From contig JBDHXA010000026.1 in the NCBI GenBank assembly GCA_039810485.1, positions 1 to 35,378 of the forward strand: DNA of 35,378 bases, read 5' to 3'. The DNA comes from JADZAA01 sp039810485 (GTDB lineage: Bacteria > Bacteroidota > Ignavibacteria > Kapaibacteriales > UBA961). Positions 24,541-33,968 of this stretch are shown one piece after another. Under the pieces are notes generated by a model, which worked only from the letters and a program-made list of their open reading frames with translations, did no database searches and was not told the DNA's origin. The position numbers and the translations under genes were made by a program. Positions within the stretch are counted from its first letter, which is position 1. Every line of letters begins with the position of its first letter.

Positions 24541-25569
24541 TTATTCGCATGGCAGTTCGACAATAAAGGCAGCACCTTTGCCTTCGGCCGGCTCGAACCA
24601 CACTCGACCATTCATTAACTTAACAAGTTTTTCGGCAATAGAAAGTCCAAGGCCAGACGAATCCTCACCGCCTGTCGGGCGCGAACTTAGCTTTTGAAAT
24701 TTTTTAAACAATTTTGGCATATCTTCTTCGGAAATTCCCGGACCAAAATCGCGAATTGTAATGCGAACAAAAGAATTATCAAAAGCTCTAAATGCTACGT
24801 CTATTCTTTGGTTAAAATATGAGAATTTAACAGCATTTGAAATAAGATTTTCAAGCACATCGCGCAGATGGCGTTCATCTACTAATACTTTGGGAATATC
24901 ATCGGAATAAAGATTAACAGCAATATTTTTATTTTCTATTTGTTCTCTAAAACTTTCGAGAACAAAACGTGTTAAAGAGACAGCGTCAGTCGGTGAAATC
25001 TCAGAATTAACTTTGCCCGATTCTAAAGCGTTTATTTTAAGTAAGTTTGTGATTACCTGAAACATATATGCAGAAGTTTTTAGCAGATCGCTCGCAAATT
25101 CTTTTATATTTTCTGTAGAAAGTGCGTCGGCATGACGTAAAAGAAAATCGGCAGAAAGCTTGATTGAGGCAAGAGGATTTTTCAGGTTGTTGGCGGCTAT
25201 GCCTAGTAGGTTGTTTATTTCAATATTAAGATCTTCTAACCGCTTATTTATTTCAGCCAATTCGATGTTACGGAGCCGCTCTAGTTGAGCTTCGCGGTGT
25301 AATTGTTCTACACGATTTTTAATATGCAAAGCGTGTAATCTGTCTTCAGAAAAGCGTGAAGTAATGCCGGATTGAGTGGCAATATGTGCCAACATATAAT
25401 CAAAAGCCGCCTCATAATTTTCCACTTCTTGTTCTAACGCACTTAGCTTTTTATAATATCGGGCAATTTGCGACATTTCGCCGCTTGACTTAACTATATC
25501 TATAGCTTGCAGCAAATATGAGCGCGCCAAATCAATATCTTTTCCTTCAAAATTTGGAGAAGAATACAA
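24541..25569 (-). CDS. TPR-histidine-kinase-like paralogue 4, C-terminal fragment (frameshifted, His replaced by Asn)
   Basis: This is the downstream part of a broken fourth paralogue: last TPR units, coiled coil, HisKA-like and GHKL domains. The H-box reads AANNLKNPL, with Asn at the phospho-acceptor position (codon AAC at 25189-25191). The ATP site looks complete: NLISNAVKFS, DFGPGIS, SSGLGLSIAEKL. The frame opens at a TTG in the middle of the TPR region with no initiation signal I can see, so it is probably not an independent gene. Joined to the upstream fragment by one extra base, it gives about 656 residues, matching the 646-660 of the other three. It is closest to paralogue 1. Confidence 0.85.
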   Translation of the reverse strand: MYSSPNFEGKDIDLARSYLLQAIDIVKSSGEMSQIARYYKKLSALEQEVENYEAAFDYMLAHIATQSGITSRFSEDRLHALHIKNRVEQLHREAQLERLRNIELAEINKRLEDLNIEINNLLGIAANNLKNPLASIKLSADFLLRHADALSTENIKEFASDLLKTSAYMFQVITNLLKINALESGKVNSEISPTDAVSLTRFVLESFREQIENKNIAVNLYSDDIPKVLVDERHLRDVLENLISNAVKFSYFNQRIDVAFRAFDNSFVRITIRDFGPGISEEDMPKLFKKFQKLSSRPTGGEDSSGLGLSIAEKLVKLMNGRVWFEPAEGKGAAFIVELPCE

Positions 25570-26510
25570 ATCAGAAAAATGACCATAAGAAAATGAAAAC
25601 GGTTGTTTTCAAGTGATTTTGAAATATCAAGTGCCTGATTCAGATACAGAACTGCATCTTCATAATTGCCTTGTTGAGTGTAAATATCACCAATAAATCC
25701 AGAAATAGTTGCATTTGTTGTTGGTGAATTTATTTCTTCTGACATTTCTTTTGCTTTGAAAAACAATTCAAGCGCTTGTTCATTTTCGCCATTATAAGAA
25801 TAAACTGTAGCAATATTAAAAATTGTTGTCAACAATGATTTTTTATTGCCATACTGCTCTTTTATTTGCAAACTTTGAGCATAATATTCCAACGCTCTTT
25901 CGTAGTTTTTTTGTTGGTGATAAATAACTCCGATATTTCCTATTGTATTGCCTATGCCTAATTTATCATCTAGTTGCTCCATTATTGCAATTGCTTGTTC
26001 GTAATGTGCCAAAGCTGATTGAGAATCTCCGATATTACGATATACAGCGCCAAGATTATTATGAAGAGTGCTCTGTTCTTTTTTATTGTCTAATTTCTGC
26101 AAAATCTCTAAATCGGCTAGCATATATTCCAGACCTTCGGAAAACTTGCCTTTTAACCATAAAATTTGACTTGCAATTCTATATGATTTGTAGAGATATT
26201 GTAAACTTTCTGTACCCTTTAAATTCTCTATAGATTTTTTAGCATTATTAAAACTATCGTTATAAAGATCAAGATAGTATTGCCCCCACGCTAAAAAATA
26301 ATAGAAACCTCCCAAAGCTAATGATGAGTCGTTTGAATCGCTTATCGAAGCTAAGGCAAACTCTGAAAGCTCTATAGTTTTTTTAACAATGTCTATTGAA
26401 GGATTATCAAAATTATTCTCTTCGATCTTCTGTAATTCGGCTAAAATATCATCAATTGATGCGTATAATGCATCTGGCGAAATAAGCGGAGAAGAAGAAT
26501 TTATTTGCAT
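25500..26510 (-). CDS. TPR-histidine-kinase-like paralogue 4, N-terminal TPR fragment (frameshifted)
   Basis: This is the upstream part of the same broken gene. It encodes about six TPR units (for example LGAVYRNIGDSQSALAHYEQ) and runs out of register near 25575-25605, ending in an unrelated hydrophobic tail (FLMVIFLICILLQ). Reading one frame over restores SYGHFSDLYSSP, which aligns with the other paralogues. The truncated product would be a free TPR protein of about 310 family residues. Its ATG is 38 bases after the phosphatase stop, so the two share an operon. A sequencing indel in a T-rich stretch cannot be excluded. Confidence 0.85.
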   Translation of the reverse strand: MQINSSSPLISPDALYASIDDILAELQKIEENNFDNPSIDIVKKTIELSEFALASISDSNDSSLALGGFYYFLAWGQYYLDLYNDSFNNAKKSIENLKGTESLQYLYKSYRIASQILWLKGKFSEGLEYMLADLEILQKLDNKKEQSTLHNNLGAVYRNIGDSQSALAHYEQAIAIMEQLDDKLGIGNTIGNIGVIYHQQKNYERALEYYAQSLQIKEQYGNKKSLLTTIFNIATVYSYNGENEQALELFFKAKEMSEEINSPTTNATISGFIGDIYTQQGNYEDAVLYLNQALDISKSLENNRFHFLMVIFLICILLQILKEKILIWRAHICCKL

Positions 26511-26548
26511 AAATGAGCAGTCAATATGTAATTATGCTGTCAACAGAG

Positions 26549-29134
26549 TTACAATGATTTGATAATAACGAGAGTTGTGTCGTCGTATTGTTCGGCATTA
26601 TTGCGAAATATCTCAAGATCATAAAGCAAAGCTGACTTTATTTCGACCGCATTGCAAAAATTGCGTGAATTCAGTGCCGAGACAATTCTTTTATATCCAA
26701 ATTCATCTCCAGCTTTATTGAGAGTTTCAGTTACGCCGTCAGTATAGAGAATAAGTGCATCCTCAGCATCTAATTGGAGTGTAATCTCTTCGAGTGATGA
26801 CTTAAATTTGGCTCCTTTGACAAGACCTAAAGCAAGTCCTGCCGGACGTATAAAATCAAATTTGTTTGCGCCCAGCAACAGCGGTGCAGGATGACCTGCT
26901 CGGCAAAGCGTAATTTTATGTTCAGCAATATCAATCAACGCAATTGCTGCTGAGATAAACATTCGCTTATCGCTTACTTCTGTCAGCAGATCGTTGATAT
27001 ATCCAAAAATACCTTTTGGAGAAGCATACTGTCGTGCCGCTATTTGCATCATCCCTTGAAATTTTGCCATATATAAGGCAGCGGGCATTCCTTTGCCAGA
27101 TACATCGGCTATAATAACAATCCATTGATTTTCAGCAATATGAATATAATCAAAATAATCGCCGCCAACAACTAATGCTGGTATTGAAACGCCTGTTACG
27201 CTAAATCCTGCAATTTTCGGATCAAATTCAGGAAGCAATCCTTGTTGAATTTTCCTTGCCGTAGATAATTCTTCCTGTAATACAATTGATTTCTTTTCTG
27301 ATTCGTGCAGGCGAGAATTCTCTATCGCTGCCGCAGATTGCAAAGCAACTGATGCAAGCAATTCTATATCTTCATCAGAAAATGGTTTTCCATTGATTTT
27401 TCGACCGATATTGAGCGATCCAATGATATTCGCTTGAACAGTTAGCGGCAAAATCAATTCGATGTCATTAGCTTGCAGATACTCTAACGTGGCTTGATAC
27501 AAATCTGTATTCTCATTGACTGATTGTCGCAAATAATACGGTTTGTATAAACTTTTGATTAGTCTCGTAAAACTGTCAGATGGCTGAAGTATAATTTCAG
27601 ATAATTCATCTGTAATCGTCGCTGATTCAACCGTTAATATCGTTATGGCAACCTTTTCGACATGCATTGCGGACTGAATTCGGCGAACTGTTGTGAGAGC
27701 TACTTCGGATACCGTTGCAAGCGTATGCAATTCAACTATTGAATCCATTAAAATACGACGGTAATTAAGCTGTTCTCGAAAGAAAATACGGTCTATCGAA
27801 CTTTGTGCGCGCCGTTTTACTGGATCTAAAAAAAAGGCAATAAGTATAAGGGCAATATAGCTAATGCTCGTATTTACTGAACTGCCAAATAAAGATTTAA
27901 CAAGAGTCCCAACTCCAAAAATAATTACCAGATAGAGCGTTGCCAAAGCTGTGGTAACACCACCATAAATTAAACTTCTGCGTAGCACTCGGTCAAAATC
28001 CATTAATCCATAGCGAAATATGCTGTATCCAAAACTTAAAGGAATAAGTCCAAAAAGTAGTATTGGAAGAAATAGAAAAGGTGACAGATATATTGCAAAC
28101 GGTTTGTTAATAATGCCTAAATAGATAATTACAAGACCTGCAATAAACACACTATATAAAATTGGTTTTAACTGTTCTTTTCTTTCTTTTTTTGCCTCGA
28201 AAAAGTAGGAAATAAAAAATAAAAACAGCCCTATGACAAAAAATATAAAAGGAGAGAACAGCCCAACGTATATTTGCGCTATAACCTCGTTTTTGAATGG
28301 ACCAATAATAAAGTATACACGAAACGCTCCAATCAAAGTAATTATTATGCTTAAGAATGTTCTAATTCGTTTGCTGATAATAGCGGAAGGAAATGTAAAG
28401 AAGTATGTGATGAGCAATGGTGATAAAACAAGCAATACAATTCCGCTATAAAGCCAAACAATAGCGTCAAACCCAATATTTTGGAAAACTCCTTGAAACC
28501 CAGATTGATAAAATTGCTGTTCTATCTTTGTTGAAATTTCATAAGAAAATGTAATTGAAGGCAAAGTGAATAATGCCATAACTGAAAGGGAATACAGCCA
28601 AAAACGCCTTTGTATAGTTCCCAGCGGCTTGGTGAATACAACGATAAACCCCACAATCATAAACCAAAATCCAAGTTCTGTCGCTGTTACTGCTATAATA
28701 TTAAGCAACTTGCGAACCTTAACATTAAACGTGAAGGTTTGACCATTTCGCAAAACCGTGTATTTTGCTGTGCTACCGTCAGGCACATTGTTCAATAATT
28801 CAGATGCCTGTTTTATTGAAACAACGTCAATATTATTGAAACGTATTAATGTATCTCCGTTCTTAAGTCCGGCTCTGCCTGCAACTCCGTCAGATAAAAC
28901 TTCACTGATTATAAGTCCCTTTGTTGCAGTATGTCCAGGCATCGGATACCAAGCACATTCATCATTTTTTACCGGATGGAGAATGAATGTTTGAAAGCTG
29001 TTCCAAACTGCCATGCATGTAACAGCAATGGTAATTATTGCATACAATAGTCGAAATGGTCGTTCTTTAGCTAGAAAATTAAAAAGCTTCATTAGATTTG
29101 TATTGTTGAATTGCAAAATAACAAGAAAGTACAT
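26549..29134 (-). CDS. Membrane-bound PDZ-GAF-SpoIIE (PP2C-type) serine phosphatase
   Basis: This 861-residue protein has, in order: a membrane segment (about 30-48), a periplasmic PDZ domain (about 68-140), about seven membrane segments (about 145-435), a GAF domain (about 465-605), a coiled linker ARKIQQGLLP (626-635) and a SpoIIE/RsbU phosphatase domain. The manganese-binding motifs are all present: GGDYFD (657-662), DVSGKGMPAAL (677-687), LYTDGVTE (796-803) and DDTT (851-854). Enzymes of this class dephosphorylate STAS anti-sigma antagonists. The ATG at 29092 (residue 15) is an equally plausible start. It heads the kinase-like array, 38 bases before its first member, which suggests a shared pathway. 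No STAS protein is nearby. Confidence 0.92.
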   Translation of the reverse strand: MYFLVILQFNNTNLMKLFNFLAKERPFRLLYAIITIAVTCMAVWNSFQTFILHPVKNDECAWYPMPGHTATKGLIISEVLSDGVAGRAGLKNGDTLIRFNNIDVVSIKQASELLNNVPDGSTAKYTVLRNGQTFTFNVKVRKLLNIIAVTATELGFWFMIVGFIVVFTKPLGTIQRRFWLYSLSVMALFTLPSITFSYEISTKIEQQFYQSGFQGVFQNIGFDAIVWLYSGIVLLVLSPLLITYFFTFPSAIISKRIRTFLSIIITLIGAFRVYFIIGPFKNEVIAQIYVGLFSPFIFFVIGLFLFFISYFFEAKKERKEQLKPILYSVFIAGLVIIYLGIINKPFAIYLSPFLFLPILLFGLIPLSFGYSIFRYGLMDFDRVLRRSLIYGGVTTALATLYLVIIFGVGTLVKSLFGSSVNTSISYIALILIAFFLDPVKRRAQSSIDRIFFREQLNYRRILMDSIVELHTLATVSEVALTTVRRIQSAMHVEKVAITILTVESATITDELSEIILQPSDSFTRLIKSLYKPYYLRQSVNENTDLYQATLEYLQANDIELILPLTVQANIIGSLNIGRKINGKPFSDEDIELLASVALQSAAAIENSRLHESEKKSIVLQEELSTARKIQQGLLPEFDPKIAGFSVTGVSIPALVVGGDYFDYIHIAENQWIVIIADVSGKGMPAALYMAKFQGMMQIAARQYASPKGIFGYINDLLTEVSDKRMFISAAIALIDIAEHKITLCRAGHPAPLLLGANKFDFIRPAGLALGLVKGAKFKSSLEEITLQLDAEDALILYTDGVTETLNKAGDEFGYKRIVSALNSRNFCNAVEIKSALLYDLEIFRNNAEQYDDTTLVIIKSL

Positions 29135-29162
29135 AGCATATTGTATGTTGCTTGCCTCAACC

Positions 29163-29194
29163 TTTGTAAATTTACGCTTGTTGCCTTAGTTTAT
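29163..29194 (+). promoter_or_regulatory. Candidate Bacteroidota-type promoter of the M48 peptidase gene
   Basis: TTTG (29163-29166), 20 bases, then TAGTTTAT (29187-29194), which matches TAnnTTTG at seven of eight positions. Spacing is within the usual 17-23. Transcription would begin about 25 bases before the ATG at 29226. Confidence 0.45.
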
Positions 29195-29222
29195 TCATTT
29201 TTAAACTATTCTCATAAACGAA

Positions 29223-30050
29223 GTGATGGACAGAAAGCCAAACCTAAAACGTTTAATTATTCTTATATGTTTATATATTCCGGCCGGAATTATTTTTTAT
29301 CAATGCGGTTCAATTACCAACGCACTGTTTCCAGCTTCGGAAGATGTTGGTCTTGGCGCGCAATTAGACAAAGAAATTCGCTCAGACCCAAAAAATTATC
29401 CAATTTTAAATGATGCGTCTTCTAAAAAGTATGTGCAAAATATTGTAACACAAATTGTTTCTGCACCCGAGATTCAGTATCGCGGCATATTCCCTTATTC
29501 AACCGAGATTATCCGCGACGACAAAACTATCAATGCGTTTTGTACGCCGGGCGGCTATATTTATGTTTATACCGGTTTAATTAAAATGCTTGACAATGAA
29601 GCATCTCTTGCCGGAGTATTAGGTCATGAAATTGCTCATGCAGAGCGCAGGCACAGTGCTAATCGCATGATAAAAGCTTATGGTGCGCAAATGCTTATGA
29701 ATATTGTTCTTGGTAGTAATCCGGGAAAAACCGAACAAGTTGCAGCCAATCTTTTTGCCGGTCTTGCTTTGTTGAAAAATAGCCGCGATGACGAATCAGA
29801 GGCCGATGATTATTCGTTTAATTATTTGAAATCAACACGGTGGTATCCCGGAGCGATTAGTTTCTTTTTTCAAAAGGTAAAAGGTCAGTCCTCTGACGGA
29901 GCTGTAGAGCGTTTGCTTTCTACTCATCCGCTGCCGCAAGATCGCTTAGACGCGGTTAATCAGCGCATAAAAGATGCTAAACTTTCTCCTCCTGCCGAGA
30001 CAAATTTATTAACAGCGCCATATGTGTCATTTAAAAAGCGGCTTCCATAA
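29223..30050 (+). CDS. M48-family zinc metalloprotease, exported
   Basis: This is a BepA/LoiP-like M48 peptidase acting on envelope proteins. The zinc site GHEIAH with His135, His139 and the third ligand Glu193 in DDESEADDYSF is complete. An N-terminal hydrophobic segment (about 10-27) precedes Cys28 in FYQCGS; this could be a lipoprotein signal, though the box is atypical. The frame opens with GTG at 29223, immediately followed by ATG at 29226, which is the more likely start (274 residues). It has no C-terminal TPR domain, unlike BepA. It is divergent from the phosphatase and convergent with the helicase gene. Confidence 0.9.
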   Translation: MMDRKPNLKRLIILICLYIPAGIIFYQCGSITNALFPASEDVGLGAQLDKEIRSDPKNYPILNDASSKKYVQNIVTQIVSAPEIQYRGIFPYSTEIIRDDKTINAFCTPGGYIYVYTGLIKMLDNEASLAGVLGHEIAHAERRHSANRMIKAYGAQMLMNIVLGSNPGKTEQVAANLFAGLALLKNSRDDESEADDYSFNYLKSTRWYPGAISFFFQKVKGQSSDGAVERLLSTHPLPQDRLDAVNQRIKDAKLSPPAETNLLTAPYVSFKKRLP

Positions 30051-30131
30051 ATAATGGCAGTATATATTGCAATAGTAATAACATTATTCAGCAATGCTGA
30101 AACCAGATTTCTGGCAATGATTTGAATAAAA
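30051..30131. terminator. Convergent intergenic gap with short dyads
   Basis: The gap lies between the M48 gene and the helicase-nuclease gene, both ending here. TCAGCAATGCTGA (30088-30100) and CCAGATTTCTGG (30104-30115) are short perfect dyads with very small loops. A shared terminator is expected at this place, but neither dyad makes a convincing stable hairpin. Confidence 0.25.
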
Positions 30132-33100
30132 CTACCAATCGTGTTTCTTTATGTCGTAAATTATTTCGTTTATTTTCTTGGCAAATGCTTTAATATCGCT
30201 TCTATTCCAACAAAATGCTCGAGTCCATTCTTCATCTTTTACATTAACATTCGCTTGTCTGGTGAATAATAATCGAGCTGTAAATTGTTCTTGTTCAGGA
30301 AAGAGAATAGAGCAGAACAAAGCATAAATCTGCAATTGTCGCTTATATTTATTGCTTAATATGTCAGCATCTTGAAAATCATTTATACGATTTGTTTTCC
30401 AATCCCAAATTTCCCACTCACCATTATCATTTTGTATCAACAGATCAATCGTTCCTATCAAAAAGTCATTGCCAATAGGCATTTGCAAAGTATGTTCTAT
30501 CTTAGCAGCAGAAAAATGTGGCTTATATTGATGTAAAAGTTTTGTTGAAGCAACATTACCACATTCATTTACAACGCGATACAACAAGCTGTTGTTGCTA
30601 CGCTCATTTTTTTCTAATATTTCACGCGCTATATGCTCAATGCGTTGTTGGTCATCAATCCAAGTTTGGATTTTTGCTAATACTTCATGAATTACCGTGC
30701 CTGCAAATGAGTCAATTATGGTATCTTCTTCGTCGCCGACAATTCGAGAGATATTGATTATATCGCTTGCTTTATTTGCTGATATTCCAAGACGATAGCG
30801 AAAAATATACTCATCTGTATTCTGTTCATAAAGCATAATCTGTGAGGCAGAAAATATAATATCGCCAGATTCAGTTGAAATTTCTTCTGTGAGTATTGCA
30901 GGCAATGCAGCTTGTTCTGGAATTATTGCCGCACATTTTACCTTTTCTGCGGGAGTAACGAATATTTGCAATGGAATCGAGCAATTTCTTTTTTCTATAC
31001 CATTTCGAGTTAGAAAAGGCATTTCTTGCAGTTCAATGTTTGTATCGTGATGATTGAAACACAATTCAGATGCAGTAAGTCCGCTTCCTTCCAAAATGAG
31101 CTTCAAAAATCCGCCAAAAGCGCTTAATTCATTGTCATTCTTAGTTTTTACCGTACACGAAACAACCAAATGGTCCTTGGCGCGAGTAAGCGCAACGTAT
31201 AGCAAGCGTTTTTCTTCAGCTTCCGCAGCGCTTCTGCTGATAATAGAGGCGCATTGTTTAAGAAATGATGCGCTTTGAATGGTAAAACCTTCGATTTCGT
31301 CAGGCGCATTAAAACAAATGCCTAATTGATTATGCAATTCAAGTTGAGATCTTGAGTTGTTAAAAGTTTTAGCATTGGCATTGCAAAGTATGACAACCGG
31401 AAATTCGAGACCTTTGGCAGCATGGATTGTCATTATATTTACAACATTGGTCGTAGATGAAATTACTGCTTCACTTTCTTTTGCTTCGCCAGCAGCGAGC
31501 AAAGCAAGCTCCTCGACAAAATCATATAGATTATGAAATCCTTTTTGTTCAAAATCACGCGCTATCACAAGTAATTTTTCAATATTAGCCAGCATTTGAG
31601 TGGCACGTTCGCTCTCTGCAATAATTTTATGCCAGCCGCTTCGCTGCAATATTATTCGAATCAACACTGGAATCGTAAGACGCGGCGCTAATGGCAGTAA
31701 TTCGGTTAGAATAGCGCGAGCGCGCAACAAAGCATAATTAGGCGTAAAATTACGTAGATCTTGATAGTTAAGCAATCTCTTCCACAACGATTCGGCGGGA
31801 TTGTCATAAGCTGTCGCATACAGCCCTGCGTCTGAAACACCAAAAAAAGGAGAGCGTAAAATAGCGGCTAATGCAATGTCATCGTCTGGATTATGCAAAA
31901 AAGTTAGATATGATCGCAAATCGGTTATTTCAGAAGTTGAATAGAAACCGGCGCCGCTATGGATAATGAAAGGTATGTTCTCGGCTCTGAGTGCGGTAGC
32001 CAAACAATCTATAATTGAGCGGCTTCGAATTAAAATTGCGAAATCTCTGAAATCTAACTTTCGCGGTTGCTCATTTTTGCCTTCCGTGATGTAGAGAGAC
32101 GAAGAATCGCTTATGGCTTTGCCGATATATCGTGCAATCATGAGTGCTTCGCTTTTATTATCTTGCATCGTGTTCGCTTCTTCGTCATTCTCGGTTGTAT
32201 TATTTTCATAACCTGTTTCACCATCGCTGTCATTCATGCGATTTTTATGCGCAACAAGAAATGCAATCGTAGATTCATTCTTGTCAATTTCTATTCGCTC
32301 TGATTTACGAGCGCAAACCATGGCGTCATAGCCAACTTCATAACCTGATGATTCGCTAGGCATAATGGAGCTGCAAACTTTGTTGACAAATGCTGCAATT
32401 GGCGGTGATAAGCGAAAAGAAGCGGTAAGTCGAATATCGCCTAAGCGCTCTTGATCTTGCAGCAAAGCTGTCTCTCCATCGGAGAATTCTACACGACTTG
32501 AAAGAAATCCGGCTTTTTCTGCGTGTAAGTTAGCAGCGATAATTTCGCGCATTGCTCTATCAAAAACTCGAACATCCGCTCCGCGAAACCCATATATGCT
32601 TTGCTTGGCATCGCCTACCACATATAAATTTGGCGAGTCAGATATATGCGCTTCGGCGGTTAAAGCTGAAACAAGCCGCTTTACAAGAAGATATTGCAAT
32701 TTGTTAGTATCCTGAAACTCATCAATCATTATATATTTTAATTTTCGCCTGATTTTTCTGCAAACTGTTTCATTACTAAGTAAATCCAGACATTTTAATT
32801 GTAAATCATCGAAATCTAATTCTCCGATTTTATTTTTTCTTTCTTCGATATCTGATGCTGCTCGCTCTGAAATAGCAAAAATAACACGGCCGAGCCGTAT
32901 CATTTCCTCGTCAAGTGCCAAATTATCAATAGTTTTTACAAGTGATTCAGCAAGTACAAATCCATTGGCAATGGTTGACAAAAAAGATGTAGTTTCTATT
33001 TCGCATATTTTTTTAAATTCAGACCTTAGCTCTCCATTTTTTTTGAATACTGGCAATTTATCAGATGACAACAGCTTTATGATTTCGCTGAGTGATTGGC

Positions 33101-33869
33101 GATGATTTGCGTATCGCTTTAGTTCAAGCAGTCGCTGTGTACTCTGTCGTGTTTCGTCAAGTTTTTCAGACTGCTTGATTTTTAATTTGAAAGGGCTTAT
33201 TTCGCTTACAATTATGCTGATTGCTTCTATTGTGCTTTTTACTATCGGCAGGATAAAATTAATTCCATAAGATTCAGCATTATTCAGACAATCTTCGTCG
33301 CTGTTTGAGTAAAATTTGCGAAGTTCGCTCAGCATTTCACGATTTGCGAGTATTGTTTCGATGTATGATTGCAATGTGTCGCGGCCAAGAGCAAGAAAAA
33401 GATTTTCTGTAATAATTTTTGTGTCGGCATTGGTAAGGAACTCTACAATGGACTGCTCTGACGCAGATCGCCTCATGAGCAAGCCATCATGTTCTGATTG
33501 TTCAATAAAATTGGGATGAACATTGGCTTCGATCGGAAATTCACGCAAAAGCCGTCCGCAAAAACTATGGATCGTAGAGATTCGCGCCGAAGTGAGGCGC
33601 TCGCGAATTTCTTTGAGTTTTTGCAATTTTTGGGGATTTGTTTCTAATCTGGAAAGATCTTCAATCGCTTCGGTTACACGGACAAGCATCTCGGCAGCGG
33701 CTTTTCTCGTGAATGTAATTGCTGCAATATGTCGAACATCAACTCCGTTGAGAATCAATTTAACATAACGCTGCACTAATACTGTCGTTTTTCCCGATCC
33801 GGCGCTTGCAGATATAATGCTATGGCGGTCAAACCTCATCGCTAATTGTTGTTCTCGAGTTGCATGCAT
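30132..33869 (-). CDS. addA: AddA-like UvrD helicase-nuclease
   Basis: The 1245-residue protein is a superfamily 1A helicase with a C-terminal PD-(D/E)xK nuclease, as in AddA of the AddAB double-strand-break repair enzyme. Visible motifs are Walker A ASAGSGKTT (21-29), motif Ia AITFTRKAAAEM, motif II MIDEFQDTN, motif III GDAKQSIYGFRG and, near the end, GTIDLLI with Asp1142 and WDWKTN with Asp1156 and Lys1158. The length fits AddA. It would unwind and resect broken DNA ends for RecA. The partner AddB is not in the window; in many genomes addB is adjacent. A strong terminator hairpin separates it from the upstream membrane protein gene, so it has its own promoter or relies on readthrough. Confidence 0.9.
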   Translation of the reverse strand: MHATREQQLAMRFDRHSIISASAGSGKTTVLVQRYVKLILNGVDVRHIAAITFTRKAAAEMLVRVTEAIEDLSRLETNPQKLQKLKEIRERLTSARISTIHSFCGRLLREFPIEANVHPNFIEQSEHDGLLMRRSASEQSIVEFLTNADTKIITENLFLALGRDTLQSYIETILANREMLSELRKFYSNSDEDCLNNAESYGINFILPIVKSTIEAISIIVSEISPFKLKIKQSEKLDETRQSTQRLLELKRYANHRQSLSEIIKLLSSDKLPVFKKNGELRSEFKKICEIETTSFLSTIANGFVLAESLVKTIDNLALDEEMIRLGRVIFAISERAASDIEERKNKIGELDFDDLQLKCLDLLSNETVCRKIRRKLKYIMIDEFQDTNKLQYLLVKRLVSALTAEAHISDSPNLYVVGDAKQSIYGFRGADVRVFDRAMREIIAANLHAEKAGFLSSRVEFSDGETALLQDQERLGDIRLTASFRLSPPIAAFVNKVCSSIMPSESSGYEVGYDAMVCARKSERIEIDKNESTIAFLVAHKNRMNDSDGETGYENNTTENDEEANTMQDNKSEALMIARYIGKAISDSSSLYITEGKNEQPRKLDFRDFAILIRSRSIIDCLATALRAENIPFIIHSGAGFYSTSEITDLRSYLTFLHNPDDDIALAAILRSPFFGVSDAGLYATAYDNPAESLWKRLLNYQDLRNFTPNYALLRARAILTELLPLAPRLTIPVLIRIILQRSGWHKIIAESERATQMLANIEKLLVIARDFEQKGFHNLYDFVEELALLAAGEAKESEAVISSTTNVVNIMTIHAAKGLEFPVVILCNANAKTFNNSRSQLELHNQLGICFNAPDEIEGFTIQSASFLKQCASIISRSAAEAEEKRLLYVALTRAKDHLVVSCTVKTKNDNELSAFGGFLKLILEGSGLTASELCFNHHDTNIELQEMPFLTRNGIEKRNCSIPLQIFVTPAEKVKCAAIIPEQAALPAILTEEISTESGDIIFSASQIMLYEQNTDEYIFRYRLGISANKASDIINISRIVGDEEDTIIDSFAGTVIHEVLAKIQTWIDDQQRIEHIAREILEKNERSNNSLLYRVVNECGNVASTKLLHQYKPHFSAAKIEHTLQMPIGNDFLIGTIDLLIQNDNGEWEIWDWKTNRINDFQDADILSNKYKRQLQIYALFCSILFPEQEQFTARLLFTRQANVNVKDEEWTRAFCWNRSDIKAFAKKINEIIYDIKKHDW

Positions 33870-33901
33870 AGCAGAACTTATGAATTTTTTTAATAATGCA
33901 A

Positions 33902-33945
33902 AATACCCTAAAAATAAAAGCGCCAGCTAATATTTTTAGGGTATT
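33902..33945 (-). terminator. Strong 15-bp hairpin terminator
   Basis: AATACCCTAAAAATA (33902-33916) and TATTTTTAGGGTATT (33931-33945) are perfect complements around a 14-base loop, which itself contains an AGC/GCT pairing. On the minus strand it follows the stop of the DUF6580-type gene by about 24 bases, and a TTTT lies at its 3' edge. It should end transcription of that gene before the helicase gene. Confidence 0.75.
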
Positions 33946-33968
33946 AAGATTAAGTTTAACAGAAACTG

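Noticed and set aside
25560..25610. Programmed -1 ribosomal frameshift joining the two parts of paralogue 4
   Set aside because: The direction of shift fits -1, but I found no X XXY YYZ slippery heptamer in the zero frame and no obvious downstream stem; a mutation or indel error is simpler.
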